64,000 nucleotides of DNA, taken from positions 62,001 through 126,000 of the forward strand of contig NZ_JAVAMB010000008.1 in assembly GCF_030730925.1 (NCBI RefSeq). The letters run 5' to 3'. Positions 26,871 through 35,314 of the stretch are shown here, piece by piece. This stretch comes from Flavobacterium sp. DG2-3 (lineage in GTDB: Bacteria > Bacteroidota > Bacteroidia > Flavobacteriales > Flavobacteriaceae). The number at the start of each line of letters is the position of its first letter. Within the stretch, counting starts at the first letter, position 1. Made by a program: the position numbers and the translations under genes. Below the pieces are notes generated by a model. The model was not told where the DNA came from, did no database searches, and saw only the letters and a list, made by a program, of their open reading frames with translations.

Positions 26871-29171
26871 ATGAAAAACAAATTAGTCTTACTTTTTTTA
26901 GGATGCGCTGTTTTGGGTTATGCTCAAAAAAAGCCTGCTAAAAACACAGTAAAAATTAAACCAAAGTCTGAATTTGTGGCGGAGTTGATGTCAAAAATGA
27001 CTTTAGACGAGAAATTGGGCCAGTTAAATTTGCCAACATCTGGAGATATTACAACAGGACAGGCAAACAGCTCAAATGTGGCAAAAAATATTGCTGAAGG
27101 AAAAGTGGGTGGTTTGTTTAACATTAAATCTGTTCAAAAAATTAAAGAAGTGCAGAAAATTGCGGTTGAAAAAAGCCGTTTAAAAATTCCGTTGCTTTTT
27201 GGTATGGATGTTATTCACGGTTACGAAACAACGTTCCCAATTCCGTTAGGATTATCTTGTACTTGGGATATGGGCTTAATCGAAAGAAGTGCTCAAATCG
27301 CTGCTAAAGAAGCAAGTGCAGACGGAATCAACTGGACATTCTCTCCAATGGTTGACATTTCTCGTGACCCAAGATGGGGAAGAGTTTCTGAAGGTTCTGG
27401 AGAAGATCCATATTTAGGAAGCCAAATTGCAAAAGCAATGGTAAACGGTTACCAACAACGCGATCTTTCTAAAAACAATTCAATTCTAGCGTGTGTGAAG
27501 CACTTCGCTTTATACGGAGCTCCAGAAGGAGGGCGTGACTACAACACAGTAGACATGAGCCACATTAGAATGTTTAATGACTATTTTCCTCCTTACAAAG
27601 CAGCAGTTGATGCAGGTGTAGGTTCTGTAATGGCCTCTTTCAACGAAGTTGACGGAATTCCAGCAACAGGAAACAAATGGTTAATGACAGATGTTTTAAG
27701 AAAACAATGGGGTTTTAAAGGATTTGTGGTAACAGATTTTACAGGTATTCCTGAAATGATTCCTCACGGAATGGGTGATCTTCAAGACGTTTCGGCTTTA
27801 GCTTTAAATGCTGGTGTTGAGATGGATATGGTTGGAGAAGGTTTCTTAGGTACTTTGAAAAAATCTTTAGACGAAGGAAGAGTAAAAATCGAAACAATCG
27901 ACAATGCTGTGAAACTTATCTTAGAAGCGAAATACGATTTAGGATTATTCCAAGATCCATACAAATACTGTGATGAAAAAAGAGCTAAAACGGAGATTTT
28001 CACAACAGACAGCAGAAAAGAAGCACGTTCAATTGCAGCTCAATCCTTAGTTTTATTGAAAAATCAAAACCAATTATTGCCACTTAAAAAATCTGGAACT
28101 ATTGGTTTAATCGGACCATTGGCAGATGCAAAAGAAAACATGCCGGGAACTTGGTCTGTGGCTACAAAAATGGAAAATGCCGTTTCATTATTGAGAGGTA
28201 TTAAAGAAGTTGCAGGGGCTGGAACGAAAGTTTTATATGCTAAAGGAAGTAATTTAGATTACGATGAAACTTTTGAAACAAACGCAACAATGTTTGGAAA
28301 AACATTACACCGTGATGCTCGTACAAAAGAGGAATTATTGGCAGAAGCTTTAAAAGTTGCTGAACAATCAGATGTAATTGTGGCAGCTTTAGGAGAATCT
28401 GCAGAAATGAGCGGAGAATCTAGCAGCCGTACGAATTTAGAAATTCCACAAGCACAAAAAGATTTATTGAATGCTTTATTGAAAACAGGAAAACCTGTTG
28501 TATTAGTTTTATTCGACGGACGTCCGCTAGTAATTACTGACGAAGAAAAAACAGTTCCTGCTATTTTAAATGCATGGTTTGCTGGTACAGAAGCAGGTTA
28601 CGCTATTGCTGATGTATTATTTGGAGATGTAAATCCTTCAGGAAAATTAACTTCAACTTTCCCAAGAAGTGTTGGACAATTACCAATTTATTATGCACAT
28701 AAAAACACTGGAAGACCGCTTGAAAATAAAGAAGGAAAATTCGAAAAATTCAGATCAAATTATATTGACGAAAGAAACGAGCCTTTATTCCCATTCGGAT
28801 TCGGTTTAAGTTACACCACTTTTGATTATTCAAACTTGAAAATTTCTTCAGATAAAATGAATGCATCTGGAAAATTGAAAGTAACAGTTGATGTAGCCAA
28901 CACTGGAAATTTTGACGGAAAAGAAACAGTTCAATTATACATTAGAGATTTAGTTGGTTCAGTAACAAGACCAGTGAGAGAGCTAAAAGGTTTCCAAAAA
29001 ATAGCACTTAAAAAAGGTGAAAAACAAACCGTAAGTTTTGACATTACTGTTGAAGATTTAAAATTCTACAACTCTGATTTACAATTTGTAGCAGAGCCAG
29101 GGCAGTTTGATATTTTCGTTGGAGGAAATTCAAATGCCGATAAGAAAGTTAGTTTTGAGTTAACTAAATAG
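26871..29171 (+). CDS. bglX: GH3 beta-glucosidase, BglX-type
   Basis: 766 residues. Signal peptide (about 1-19). N-terminal TIM-barrel domain (about 35-390) with GMDVIHGYETTFPIPLG, FSPMVDISRDPRWGR, CVKHFALYGAPEGGRDYN and the nucleophile region FVVTDFTG (Asp289). C-terminal alpha/beta sandwich (about 400-640) carries the acid/base region ALGESAEMSGESSSRTN and LFDGRPLVIT; a fibronectin-III-like domain (about 670-760) closes the protein. The GH3/BglX type cleaves beta-linked glucose from the non-reducing end in the periplasm. Together with the GH144-like enzyme it would act on beta-1,2-glucooligosaccharides (inference from context). The unit ends with a terminator 21 bases later. Confidence 0.93.
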   Translation: MKNKLVLLFLGCAVLGYAQKKPAKNTVKIKPKSEFVAELMSKMTLDEKLGQLNLPTSGDITTGQANSSNVAKNIAEGKVGGLFNIKSVQKIKEVQKIAVEKSRLKIPLLFGMDVIHGYETTFPIPLGLSCTWDMGLIERSAQIAAKEASADGINWTFSPMVDISRDPRWGRVSEGSGEDPYLGSQIAKAMVNGYQQRDLSKNNSILACVKHFALYGAPEGGRDYNTVDMSHIRMFNDYFPPYKAAVDAGVGSVMASFNEVDGIPATGNKWLMTDVLRKQWGFKGFVVTDFTGIPEMIPHGMGDLQDVSALALNAGVEMDMVGEGFLGTLKKSLDEGRVKIETIDNAVKLILEAKYDLGLFQDPYKYCDEKRAKTEIFTTDSRKEARSIAAQSLVLLKNQNQLLPLKKSGTIGLIGPLADAKENMPGTWSVATKMENAVSLLRGIKEVAGAGTKVLYAKGSNLDYDETFETNATMFGKTLHRDARTKEELLAEALKVAEQSDVIVAALGESAEMSGESSSRTNLEIPQAQKDLLNALLKTGKPVVLVLFDGRPLVITDEEKTVPAILNAWFAGTEAGYAIADVLFGDVNPSGKLTSTFPRSVGQLPIYYAHKNTGRPLENKEGKFEKFRSNYIDERNEPLFPFGFGLSYTTFDYSNLKISSDKMNASGKLKVTVDVANTGNFDGKETVQLYIRDLVGSVTRPVRELKGFQKIALKKGEKQTVSFDITVEDLKFYNSDLQFVAEPGQFDIFVGGNSNADKKVSFELTK

Positions 29172-29192
29172 TTGGTTTATTTGATTAGTGAA

Positions 29193-29219
29193 AAGCCCTT
29201 CATTTGGAGGGCTTTTTTT
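29193..29219 (+). terminator. Terminator after bglX
   Basis: AAGCCCTTC and GGAGGGCTT form an 9-position stem with one mismatch and a short ATTT loop, followed by seven T. Confidence 0.8.
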
Positions 29220-29262
29220 CTAAAATGGATGACCTTTTTGTAATTTTTTAACTACGATTATT

Positions 29263-30036
29263 ATGAATACGTTGAAAATATTTACCGCTGTATGTCTGAT
29301 TGTTTTTTCATACAGTAATGCACAAAAAAATGCTATCGTAGCACATCGCGGAGCTTGGAAAAAGAATAATCTGCCAGAAAACTCGATTGCGGCTTTAAGA
29401 CATGCAATCGATCTTAAATTGCCGGGTTCAGAATTTGATGTTTGGAGAACTGCAGACGATTCGCTTGTTATTAATCACGATGCACATTATAACAAACTGC
29501 TTATTGAAGAAACAAATTATGCAGATTTGATAAAATTTAAACTTTCTAACGGAGAGAAACTTCCAACCCTTCATGAATATATTTCAGAAGGAATGCGAAA
29601 CAACAAACACACACTTTTGGTTTGCGAAATCAAACCTTCAGAAATCAGTAAAGAAAGAGGACAAAAAACGGGTGTAGCAGCAGTCGAAACCATTAAAAAA
29701 TTAAAAGCCAATAAAAATACCTGCTACATCAGTTTTGATTATGATATTCTAAAGAAAATCAGATCCATAGATTCTAAAACTTCCTTGCAATATTTGGAAG
29801 GAAACAAATCTCCAAAAGAAGTTAAAGCAGATAAAATTAATGGAGTTGATTATCATTATTCTGTCTTTCAAAAGCATCCAGAATGGATAAAAGAAGCAAA
29901 AGACAACAAAGTTATTTTAAACGCTTGGACGGTTAATGATGCCAAAGATATGGATTGGATTATTGAACATAAATTCAACTACATTACCACAAACGAACCC
30001 GAACTTTTGAAGGAAAGAAAAGAGCTTAAAAAGTAA
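29263..30036 (+). CDS. Secreted glycerophosphodiester phosphodiesterase-family protein
   Basis: 257 residues. Signal peptide (about 1-20, SYSNAQ). The TIM-barrel GDPD family signature is intact: IVAHRGAWKKNNLPENS with HRG and the metal-binding Glu, PGSEFDVWRTADDSLVINHD with E-x-D and His, VCEIKPSE, and at the end LNAWTVNDAKDMDWIIEHKFNYITTNEPELL. These enzymes hydrolyse glycerophosphodiesters to glycerol-3-phosphate and an alcohol. Its position downstream of the beta-glucan operon, although after a terminator, raises the possibility that it removes phosphoglycerol from glucan chains (inference). The window cannot show the true substrate. Confidence 0.87.
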   Translation: MNTLKIFTAVCLIVFSYSNAQKNAIVAHRGAWKKNNLPENSIAALRHAIDLKLPGSEFDVWRTADDSLVINHDAHYNKLLIEETNYADLIKFKLSNGEKLPTLHEYISEGMRNNKHTLLVCEIKPSEISKERGQKTGVAAVETIKKLKANKNTCYISFDYDILKKIRSIDSKTSLQYLEGNKSPKEVKADKINGVDYHYSVFQKHPEWIKEAKDNKVILNAWTVNDAKDMDWIIEHKFNYITTNEPELLKERKELKK

Positions 30037-30069
30037 TTTTTTTCAAAACTTAACTAAAGAAATCTAACC

Positions 30070-31989
30070 ATGAAGAATATATTTAAACAAATTAAGCCAT
30101 TTGTAATGTTTTCGATGCTTTTCGGAAGCAGTCTTATGGCGCAAAATTCTGGTAAAACAGAATGGTTTGATCCTAGCAGACCAGCAACAACTTATTGTAA
30201 TCCGATCAATATCGGATACAATTTTACGACTCACAATCACAACGGAATTCCAGAATCGCGCCGTTCAAGTGCCGATCCGGTTATTATAACTTACAAAGGC
30301 GAATACTATTTATTTGCTACCAATCAGGCAGGTTTCTTTTGGAGTAAAGATATGTCAGATTGGAATTTCGTTTACGGAAGTTTCCAAAGACAGCCAGGCG
30401 ACGACGATCAGTGCGCTCCAGCGGCTTGGGTTGTAAACGATACTTTATTTTATGTGGGTTCGACTTGGAAAAGAGATCATCCGATTTGGAAAACAGCAGA
30501 TCCAAAATCAGGAAGATGGACACGTCATGTAGATAAAGCAATGCTGCCAACTTGGGATCCAGCAATTTTTCAAGACGACGATAAAAAAGTATATATGTAC
30601 TACGGTTCAAGCGGAAAATTGCCATTAGTAGGAGTTGAGGTTGATTATAAAACTTGGCTTCCAAAAGGAAATCAAGCCGATTACGCAACATTGTACAAAG
30701 CGACTGAAGTAGAAGATATTCAGCGTCCTTACGGGCAGATCAAAGAAGTTGCTATTCTTGATCCTTCAGCTCACGGATGGGAACGTTTTGGACCAAACAA
30801 TGATATGGAGCCTGCACCGTGGGGCAACTTCATTGAAGGGGCTTGGATGACCAAACACAACGGAAAATACTACATGCAATATGGCGCGCCAGCAACCGAA
30901 TTTAAAGGTTATGCAAACGGTGTTCACGTTGGAGATAATCCGCTAGGACCCTTTACGTACCAAAAACACAATCCGATGTCGTATAAACCAGGCGGATTTG
31001 TAATTGGAGCTGGACACGGAAATACTTTTGCAGATAATTATGGCAATTATTGGAACACAGGAACGTGTAAAATCTCTATAAAAGACCGTTTTGAGCGTCG
31101 CATTGATATGTTTCCTGCAGGATTTGACAAAGATGATGTCATGTATTCAATTACTGCTTACGGTGATTTTCCTATCGTATTGCCAACTAGCGAGCGCGAT
31201 CAGACCAAAGGCGCTTCATCTGGATGGATGCTGCTTTCGTACAAAAAGCCTGTAACAGTTTCTTCTTCTGAAGAATGTATGGAAGTAGAAACGCATAGAA
31301 TGGATCATGGCGGTAAAAAAGTGTATGAGAAATTCTGTTATGGCTCCGAAAATCTTACAGACGAAAACATTCAAACCTATTGGTCTGCCAAAACTGCTAA
31401 TCCAGGAGAATGGCTTCAAATGGATTTAGGAAGATCAATGGAAATCAATGCTCTTCAGATCAATTACGCAGATCATAAAGCTACACAGTTTAATAAAGCA
31501 ATGGATATTTATTATCAGTACAAAATATTTATGTCTGATGATGCCCAAAACTGGACGTTGGTTGTAGATAAATCTAAAAACGATAAAGATGCGCCTCACG
31601 ATTATGTAGAGCTTTCAAAACCATTTAAAGCACGTTACATTAAAATGGAAAACATTCATAATGCGTCTGGATTATTTGCGATTTCAGATTTCAGAGTTTT
31701 CGGAAACGGATTGGCAGCAAAACCAAAAGCAGTTGCTTCTTTTAAAGTAGACAGAAATAAAACTGATTCTAGAAATGCTATGATTTCGTGGAAAAAACAA
31801 GCGGATGCAATTGGTTATAATATTTATTACGGAATTGCTCCAGACAAATTGTACAACAGCATTATGGTTTATGGCGATAATACTTATGACTTTAGAGGTT
31901 TAGATAAAGGCACAAAGTATTATTTTACAATAGAACCTTTTAATGAAAACGGAATCGGAACAAAAAATAAGATTATAGAAGTAAAATAA
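30070..31989 (+). CDS. GH43-family protein with F5/8 type C (discoidin) and Fn3 domains
   Basis: 639 residues. Signal peptide (about 1-25). The N-terminal five-bladed beta-propeller (about 50-390) has the GH43 layout: an Asp in SSADPVIITYKGEYYLFAT, TWDPAIFQDDDKKVYMYYG, and the probable acid/base Glu in FIEGAWMTKHNGKYYMQYG. A discoidin domain follows (about 415-550; ENIQTYWSAKTANPGEWLQM, MENIHNASGLFAISDFRVFG), then fibronectin III (about 555-639; AMISWKKQADAIGYNIYYG). It probably binds and trims a glycan, but the linkage is unknown. It starts 33 bases after the GDPD gene, so is likely co-transcribed with it, and ends with a strong terminator. Confidence 0.82.
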   Translation: MKNIFKQIKPFVMFSMLFGSSLMAQNSGKTEWFDPSRPATTYCNPINIGYNFTTHNHNGIPESRRSSADPVIITYKGEYYLFATNQAGFFWSKDMSDWNFVYGSFQRQPGDDDQCAPAAWVVNDTLFYVGSTWKRDHPIWKTADPKSGRWTRHVDKAMLPTWDPAIFQDDDKKVYMYYGSSGKLPLVGVEVDYKTWLPKGNQADYATLYKATEVEDIQRPYGQIKEVAILDPSAHGWERFGPNNDMEPAPWGNFIEGAWMTKHNGKYYMQYGAPATEFKGYANGVHVGDNPLGPFTYQKHNPMSYKPGGFVIGAGHGNTFADNYGNYWNTGTCKISIKDRFERRIDMFPAGFDKDDVMYSITAYGDFPIVLPTSERDQTKGASSGWMLLSYKKPVTVSSSEECMEVETHRMDHGGKKVYEKFCYGSENLTDENIQTYWSAKTANPGEWLQMDLGRSMEINALQINYADHKATQFNKAMDIYYQYKIFMSDDAQNWTLVVDKSKNDKDAPHDYVELSKPFKARYIKMENIHNASGLFAISDFRVFGNGLAAKPKAVASFKVDRNKTDSRNAMISWKKQADAIGYNIYYGIAPDKLYNSIMVYGDNTYDFRGLDKGTKYYFTIEPFNENGIGTKNKIIEVK

Positions 31990-32012
31990 TCTTTATTTAT
32001 TGAATATATAAA

Positions 32013-32057
32013 AGCTCTAATTGCAAATTGAAGAATTTGCAATTAGAGCTTTTTTTT
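32013..32057 (+). terminator. Terminator after the GH43-family gene
   Basis: A 17-bp perfect stem (AGCTCTAATTGCAAATT with AATTTGCAATTAGAGCT), loop GAAG, then seven T. It is the strongest terminator in the window. Confidence 0.93.
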
Positions 32058-32155
32058 GAGAAAAGGTTGAAGAAAAAGCGCTCTAACTGTCAGGAATTTT
32101 GTTCCTTTGTGAACGTGCCCAAAGCACTATAAACTCCAAAATTACTATCAAAACT

Positions 32156-33547
32156 ATGAAAAAAACGATTCTTTTAACTGCTTTAGTTTTAAACGGATTG
32201 ACATCTTTTGCACAGTCAAATGATGAAAAAAACATCAAATTATTTTACAAAAAAGCTTTAACCGAAGCAAAATGTTACACTTGGCTAGAATATTTGTCTA
32301 ATGACATCGGTGCTCGTTTATCTGGATCTAAAGGAGCAGAACAAGCAGTGGATTATACTAAAAGACAATTGGAAGGTTTAGGACTTGACAAAGTTTACCT
32401 GCAAGAAGTTATGGTTCCTCATTGGATTAGAGGAGAAAAAGAGACAGCTTATATTCTTGACGGAAAAGTGAAAACCAATGTGCCTATTTGCGCATTGGGA
32501 GGTTCTGTTGCAACACCAAAAACAGGACTTACAGCAGAAATTATAGAAGTTCAAGGAATTAAAGAATTAGCTGAATTAGGAGCAGATAAAGTAAAAGGAA
32601 AAATTGTTTTCTACAACAGACCAATGAATCCTGAAAATATTGAAACTTTTACTTCTTACGGAGCTTGCGTTGACCAAAGATATGCAGGAGCAAAAGAAGC
32701 GGCAAAATTAGGAGCTGTAGGAACAATTGTTCGTTCTATGAATTTACGTTTAGACGATTTTCCACATACAGGTGCGCAAAGTTACGGTGACTTGCCAAAA
32801 GAACAATATATTCCAACAGCAGCAATCAGTACAAATGGCGCAGAATTGTTGAGCAAATCTTTAAAAGTAAATCCAGCTTTAAAATTTTATTTCAAACAAT
32901 CTTGTGAGACTTTGCCAGATGCTTTGTCTTATAACGTAATTGGCGAATTGACAGGAAGTGTAACTCCAGAAAACATTATGGTTGTTGGCGGACATTTAGA
33001 TTCTTGGGATTTAGCAGACGGTTCTCACGATGATGGAGCAGGAGTAGTGCAAAGTATGGAAGTAATCCGTATTTTGAAAAACTTAAACTACAAACCTAAA
33101 AATACCATTCGTGTTGTTTTGTTTATGAACGAAGAGAATGGCGGAAGAGGCGGTGCTAAATATGAAGAAGTTTCAAAACAAAAGAAAGAGAATCACATTT
33201 TTGCACTAGAAAGCGATTCAGGCGGATTTTCTCCAAGAGGATTTTCAATTGAAGCTGACGATGCTAATTTGAAAAAAATACAAGGTTACAAAGACCTTTT
33301 TGAGCCTTATTTAGTGCACAGTTTTACAATCGGTCACGCAGGTTCAGATATTAGCCATTTGACGTCTCAAGCTATTGTTAAAGCTGGTTTAAAACCAGAT
33401 TCTCAGCGTTATTTCGATTATCACCACGCAGCAAACGATACTTTTGATGCTATTAATAAAAGAGAGTTAGAGCTTGGTGCAGCAACAATGACTACATTAA
33501 TGTATTTATTAGACCAAAACGGAATCGAAATCAAAAAAGCGAATTAA
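32156..33547 (+). CDS. Secreted M28-family metallopeptidase
   Basis: 463 residues from the ATG at 32156, which opens a typical signal peptide (MKKTILLTALVLNGLTSFAQS). The upstream in-frame ATG at 32099 would add 19 polar residues and is unlikely. A protease-associated domain (about 125-245) precedes the M28 zinc domain: GGHLDSWDLADGSHDDGAG (His and Asp ligands), NEENGGRGG (catalytic and metal Glu), and HHAANDTFD near the C-terminus. It is an aminopeptidase-type enzyme acting outside the inner membrane. It follows the GH43 terminator and has its own terminator, so it is probably not part of the glycan operon. Confidence 0.9.
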   Translation: MKKTILLTALVLNGLTSFAQSNDEKNIKLFYKKALTEAKCYTWLEYLSNDIGARLSGSKGAEQAVDYTKRQLEGLGLDKVYLQEVMVPHWIRGEKETAYILDGKVKTNVPICALGGSVATPKTGLTAEIIEVQGIKELAELGADKVKGKIVFYNRPMNPENIETFTSYGACVDQRYAGAKEAAKLGAVGTIVRSMNLRLDDFPHTGAQSYGDLPKEQYIPTAAISTNGAELLSKSLKVNPALKFYFKQSCETLPDALSYNVIGELTGSVTPENIMVVGGHLDSWDLADGSHDDGAGVVQSMEVIRILKNLNYKPKNTIRVVLFMNEENGGRGGAKYEEVSKQKKENHIFALESDSGGFSPRGFSIEADDANLKKIQGYKDLFEPYLVHSFTIGHAGSDISHLTSQAIVKAGLKPDSQRYFDYHHAANDTFDAINKRELELGAATMTTLMYLLDQNGIEIKKAN

Positions 33548-33567
33548 AATTCTAACGATAAACAACG

Positions 33568-33600
33568 AAAAGCCATAAGTTTTACTTGTGGCTTTTTTGT
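33568..33600 (+). terminator. Terminator after the M28 peptidase
   Basis: AAAGCCATAAG (33568-33578) pairs with CTTGTGGCTTT (33585-33595) with one G-T pair, followed by a T tract. Confidence 0.8.
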
Positions 33601-33638
33601 TTGAATTCCGTAGGAATGATTCATTTTTGTAGCGACGT

Positions 33639-33654
33639 CCCGATAGCTATCGGG
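33639..33654. repeat. Perfect 16-bp palindrome CCCGATAGCTATCGGG
   Basis: A perfect palindrome in the 139-base gap between the M28 peptidase and the gene at 33687, preceded by TGTAGCGACGT. I recall it as common in Flavobacterium intergenic regions; only one copy is in this window. Confidence 0.7.
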
Positions 33655-33686
33655 ATTAATCCGTCTGAGGTGGGTGAATGTGCCAA

Positions 33687-33989
33687 TTATGATTTCATCA
33701 CAATCAAATAATAAAAAAATAGAATTGGAATATTAGAAAGTAAGATTAGAATTTTCATTCCAATATCTTTTCGGTGTTGAGGTAAATGAATAAACTTTTC
33801 CATTAAATGAAAAAACATGATTGTGTTGACAACAATGCCTGCCAAAGCAAATGGCCAAGCAATAACCAAAACCATGGCATTTCCATGTGAAAGAATGTAG
33901 AGCATAAATAAAAGTGTGCTGATGATAAAGGTTCCAACAGCTAATTCAATAGACTGTTTTTCTTCAAAAGGATTATGAATTGTTTTCAT
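33687..33989 (-). CDS. Hypothetical small membrane protein
   Basis: 100 residues with three predicted membrane segments (about 17-34, 40-61, 77-97) and a conserved-looking loop FFHLMEKFIHLPQHRKDIG. No family recognised. It lies 5 bases downstream of the COQ4-like gene on the same strand, which suggests the two are translated together. Nothing in the sequence shows its function. Confidence 0.7.
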   Translation of the reverse strand: MKTIHNPFEEKQSIELAVGTFIISTLLFMLYILSHGNAMVLVIAWPFALAGIVVNTIMFFHLMEKFIHLPQHRKDIGMKILILLSNIPILFFYYLIVMKS

Positions 33990-33994
33990 GATTT

Positions 33995-34447
33995 TTAAAT
34001 TTTAAAAGTTTGCTGAATAGTTAGAATAGGCATCCAAAGCATTTTTGAAAAATCCATATAATGAAAAGAATGCGCTTGTTTTCCTCTTTTAAATTGCTGA
34101 ATAAAGTAGCTCATTCGTTTCGGATAGAAAACAGTGCCAGTTAAAATGACCATAAACAAATACAAGCTTGTCTTTCCATTTCCAAGTAAATAATACTGCA
34201 TTCCGATTTCTTCATAAACGGTTACGCCTGTGTTAGTCAAAACATGGATAATGTCGTGATCCTCCAGTTTTTCCTGAAGATCAAAATGATTTTTGTATAG
34301 AAAATTTCCCAGCCCAAATCCTAAAGTTCCCTCTGGATAATCCATTAAACTATCTTTGTCAATATTCCAAGGTTCATTTTTCTTGAAATATTTCTGATAG
34401 GGTTTTTTAGAGCATTCATACAGTTTTTCAATTAAATAGTCTCTCAT
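33995..34447 (-). CDS. COQ4-like protein
   Basis: 150 residues. The central motif H64-D65-I-I-H68, followed by 11 residues and E80, is exactly the HDxxHx11E metal site of the COQ4 (ubiquinone biosynthesis, Coq4) family; upstream PEGTLGFGLGNFLY and downstream a hydrophobic segment (LYLFMVILTGTVF) also fit. In eukaryotes COQ4 supports coenzyme Q synthesis, recently linked to ring decarboxylation and hydroxylation. Flavobacteria are known to use menaquinone, so the bacterial role here is open. It forms a probable two-gene unit with the membrane protein at 33687. Confidence 0.75.
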   Translation of the reverse strand: MRDYLIEKLYECSKKPYQKYFKKNEPWNIDKDSLMDYPEGTLGFGLGNFLYKNHFDLQEKLEDHDIIHVLTNTGVTVYEEIGMQYYLLGNGKTSLYLFMVILTGTVFYPKRMSYFIQQFKRGKQAHSFHYMDFSKMLWMPILTIQQTFKI

Positions 34448-34536
34448 ATGTTAGTTTTAAAAGTTCTTTGAATTTCAAAGTTAAATAATAAATAAAAAAG
34501 CTAGAAATGATAAAGCAATCTAGCTTTTAAAATATA

Positions 34537-35214
34537 TTAATAAGTATCTACTACGGTTTTCAAAATATCAGAATCGGCAATATCAGAAGGAGCAACCACT
34601 TTTTCTTCTAATGGTATATTGTTACCATAACGCTCTTTCAATATTTTCTGAACTCTCGGATCTGTTAAATTGAAATCTTTCAGCTCACGAAGCTTAGATA
34701 ACTCAATTCCTGCCGCATTTTTATAGATTTTCCAGATCAATTCAGAGCAGTAAATTCTGTTATCCGTCCATTCAAAATAAGCATCATATTCTTTACCATC
34801 AAACTGCTGACTGTAGTCTTTCATTTTCTGCAAAACTTCAGGTTTTAAAACGCTTTCATCTTTCAATCGTTTCACCACATATTTGCTATCTCTTCCATGT
34901 TTAATCCAATCTTCAAGAGGTGTTAGTTTGACAGGCTGAACGGCTTCAAAAACAAACCATTTTCCGTTAATATCATAAATAATTCCACAATGAGAAAACT
35001 TCGAATTAGTTGCAATACGAACCGCTTCACATTGTTTAGATTCTGAAGTCTGAAAAATAAGATCGCCATCTTTAAACTTACTTGCTACCGTTTTTTCTGT
35101 TTTAGATCTACCAGTAAATGGATTATTAGGAAAAACTTTTATCGCAACAAATAGCGCACAGCCAAAACTCAAGATAAAAGTGATGATGGGAAATAGATAT
35201 TTTTTGCTTTTCAT
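34537..35214 (-). CDS. YiiX-type (NlpC/P60-like, permuted papain-fold) cysteine hydrolase
   Basis: 225 residues. N-terminal membrane anchor or signal (about 6-28, LFPIITFILSFGCALFVAI). The domain starts with FKDGDLIFQTSESKQ, then FSHCGIIYDINGKWFVFEA with the Ser-His-Cys-Gly motif, and YCSELIWKIYKNAAG near the end, the usual pattern of YiiX/YebB-like enzymes. These are thought to be amidases or peptidases acting on cell-wall peptides or lipids, but substrates are not established. Monocistronic. Confidence 0.8.
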   Translation of the reverse strand: MKSKKYLFPIITFILSFGCALFVAIKVFPNNPFTGRSKTEKTVASKFKDGDLIFQTSESKQCEAVRIATNSKFSHCGIIYDINGKWFVFEAVQPVKLTPLEDWIKHGRDSKYVVKRLKDESVLKPEVLQKMKDYSQQFDGKEYDAYFEWTDNRIYCSELIWKIYKNAAGIELSKLRELKDFNLTDPRVQKILKERYGNNIPLEEKVVAPSDIADSDILKTVVDTY

Positions 35215-35314
35215 AAAGTATAATTTAAAGTACTTTGAGTTACAAAGTAAATAATAAAAAAAATAGCTGCCAAATAAAATGACAGCTATTTTTATAAATA
35301 TATTTTACGAAATA

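Noticed and set aside
30317-30691. 124-codon antisense frame in the GH43 gene
   Set aside because: Fully inside the propeller domain on the opposite strand; no signal or motif.
34537-35214. Phage endolysin
   Set aside because: NlpC/P60-like fold but with an N-terminal anchor and no phage genes around; fits the YiiX family better.
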